Positions 62,565 to 64,000 of a stretch of 64,000 bases of DNA are shown here, piece after piece; positions within the stretch are counted from its first letter, which is position 1, and each line of letters begins with the position of its first letter. Position numbers and translations under genes: made by a program. The stretch is from Scatophagus argus (taxonomy: Eukaryota > Chordata > Actinopteri > Scatophagidae), in NCBI RefSeq assembly GCF_020382885.2, contig NC_058504.1, positions 6,500,519 to 6,564,518 of the forward strand, read 5' to 3'. The notes under the pieces were generated by a model. It worked only from the letters and a program-made list of their open reading frames with translations. It made no database searches and was not told where the DNA came from.

Positions 62565-62840
62565 CAGGAGATAACAGAACATAATGCTCTGTGTCATGCC
62601 CAGAACTGCATGTATATATCCACGTATCAGTGAAAATTAAAAATAAAACTCTGTTTAACTGTACTGTTAGTCCCACATGGTTTATTGAGATTGTTGATAA
62701 TAGTTCCACATTTTGCGTTCTTAATTTAGACAGCATTGGCTGTGTTTTGTCAAGATTTGTCTTGACTGAGTTGTCTTACTTGTCTATTTGTCTTGAGGAG
62801 CTGGAAGATTTTGTAGATTCTGGCAGCGACTGAGGTCACG

Positions 62841-63408
62841 ATGAAGCCCACCAAGCGGGGAAAACAGACATCGCCTGGTTCTCAGGTAAATGATCTTAGT
62901 CCCTCTCAAAACTATTCATTTAGATATTATTCATTCAGATAATTCACAGAGGAGTAGACAGTGCCTTAGATCTTTGACTTGAAGTTTGGTATTTTTATTT
63001 TATTGAAACAAATTACGTTAATGTTGATAATCTCTCAATTCTTTGTGGGAGGTTAAAAAGCTTAACCCAGGTCATGAAAAAATTCTACACTGTGGTAGAT
63101 GTTTGATTTTAGTCCACGCTACCACTTGACTACATTGGCTCACATAAATGCCCTGCTTAGCTGCCCTCCCATTTCTCTTTCATCTCAAGCCACCCAAGAA
63201 ACCCAGGCTTACAGCTGCGTTGACTGTGACATCCAGCTTCAACAGTAGCGCCATTCCTGCTCCTCCAGACCCATCCCAGCAGCAGCACTCCCGAGGGACA
63301 CACAGGCAGGCTTCTCCCAGACCTGTGTCGACACTGAACAAGGGGAACCAAGGCATCAGTGCACAGGATATCTATGATGCTGTCTGCTCTGGAAAGAGTG
63401 CCATGGTG
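62841..63408 (+). CDS. stag3: STAG cohesin subunit, N-terminal exons (partial)
   Basis: First two coding exons of a stromal antigen/SA protein, the HEAT-repeat subunit that clamps the cohesin ring; STAG3 is the meiosis-specific form. Exon 62841-62885 starts MKPTKRGKQTSPGSQ after gaggtcacg. Exon 63190-63408 carries a basic, Pro/Ser/Gln-rich low-complexity leader (PPKKPRLTA, DPSQQQHSRG) and then ISAQDIYDAVCSGKSAMV, which fits the conserved stretch just before the STAG domain in SA proteins (LGKSAMQ in STAG1). Both junctions are GT-AG and phase 0. The gene runs off the window. The paralogue call relies mainly on the head-to-head position with gpc2, known from human GPC2-STAG3; on sequence alone STAG1/2 is not excluded. 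Confidence 0.75.
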
Positions 63409-64000
63409 GTGAGAAACCCTAAAGCTAGGGAGCACAGGGGGAAGGGACTTTAGAGATAAACACATGAAGGGAGGGAGGTTTTGAAGGAGGCATGTGTAAT
63501 GAGAAGAGAAACAAGGCTGTAAGAGCTGACAATGAAGGAGATTATCATCTGCTGTCAGTGGCTGACTGATGTGACCCTACAGAATTGCCTTTGATATACA
63601 AAGAGGAAATAGTGTTTTCACCGGATTGTGTGGTCAATGATTGACAGCATGCGTCCGTCCCAGCCATTGTTGTGCTGTGCCCAGTCTCTTGAGGTTAAAG
63701 ACCAAAAAAAGAACCACATAACAATAGGAAGGCAGAAGTGTGTTGTTGAAAGACTCTGTCACTACAGTATAGAGCAATAACACAATGCAGATGGTAATAC
63801 TGGTTAATTCATGAAATTTTTCTCTCCTATGCAAAGGTTTCACAGTTCTACACTAAATTTTACTCCGTCTCTCTTCTGCTACCTTTTCAGTTTATTAGGC
63901 TTTACAAATGTTACACTGTTGCTGTTAACACAACAGATGTTCTAAAGTAGCACCTTATGTATAATGGTGCCATGGTTGCCAAAAATAATTATGCAAAGTA
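63409..64000. other. stag3 intron 2 (partial)
   Basis: Follows the donor gtgaga at 63409. No further STAG exon could be found before the window end; the open frames here lack family motifs. Confidence 0.6.

Larger units (their letters stand above)
59733..62840. promoter_or_regulatory. Divergent gpc2/stag3 intergenic region
   Basis: About 3.1 kb between the two start codons; must contain both promoters. CpG-containing sequence is densest near gpc2 exon 1 (59580-59760) and near 61800-61870 and 62290-62340. No TATA box is convincing. The stag3-proximal part has two palindromes (62115-62155 and 62463-62539). Any non-coding stag3 first exon was not resolved. Confidence 0.5.

Overview
The window is nuclear DNA from a ray-finned fish, most likely a percomorph teleost. 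This rests on novel immune-type receptor (NITR) genes, which are known only from bony fish, on Tc1-like transposons, Rex1/L2-type LINEs and tRNA-derived SINEs of the kind common in fish, and on intron-rich genes with GT-AG splicing. No bacterial, plasmid or phage content was seen.

Region 1 (about 1-28300) is an immune-receptor cluster. Five complete NITR genes can be assembled exon by exon. Three lie on the plus strand (NITR-A 2203-3913, NITR-B 7937-9624, NITR-C 14658-16319) and two on the minus strand (NITR-D 21650-19067, NITR-E 28151-23604). All five have the same six-exon plan: a 43-nt signal-peptide exon, a V-type Ig exon, a second Ig (I-type) exon ending in a J-like FGxGT motif, a transmembrane exon, a short linker exon, and a last exon with tyrosine motifs of the ITIM type. 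NITR-A and -B are a recent tandem duplicate with near-identical flanks. All five carry a CCAATCA box about 100 bp upstream of the start codon. They are expected to be inhibitory surface receptors of lymphoid or NK-like cells that signal through SH2 phosphatases.

Region 2 (about 28300-36000) has no host gene that I can support. It holds a decayed Rex1/L2-type LINE, two SINEs, a short Tc1 derivative, and a block that recurs in the NITR spacers.

Region 3 (36040-46783) is a 25-exon integrin alpha gene of the laminin-binding alpha3/6/7 group, closest to alpha6. Its cytoplasmic tail is very short and lacks GFFKR. One intron carries a 1.4-kb Tc1 element.

Region 4 (49621-64000) holds glypican-2 on the minus strand (11 exons, 586 codons) and, divergently, the first two coding exons of a STAG cohesin subunit, probably stag3. 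Human GPC2 and STAG3 are also neighbours, so this pair looks like conserved synteny. The 3.1 kb between them contains two unusual palindromes.

Gene structures were derived by reading splice sites and phase by eye. Every multi-exon model closes in frame, but UTR ends are not defined.
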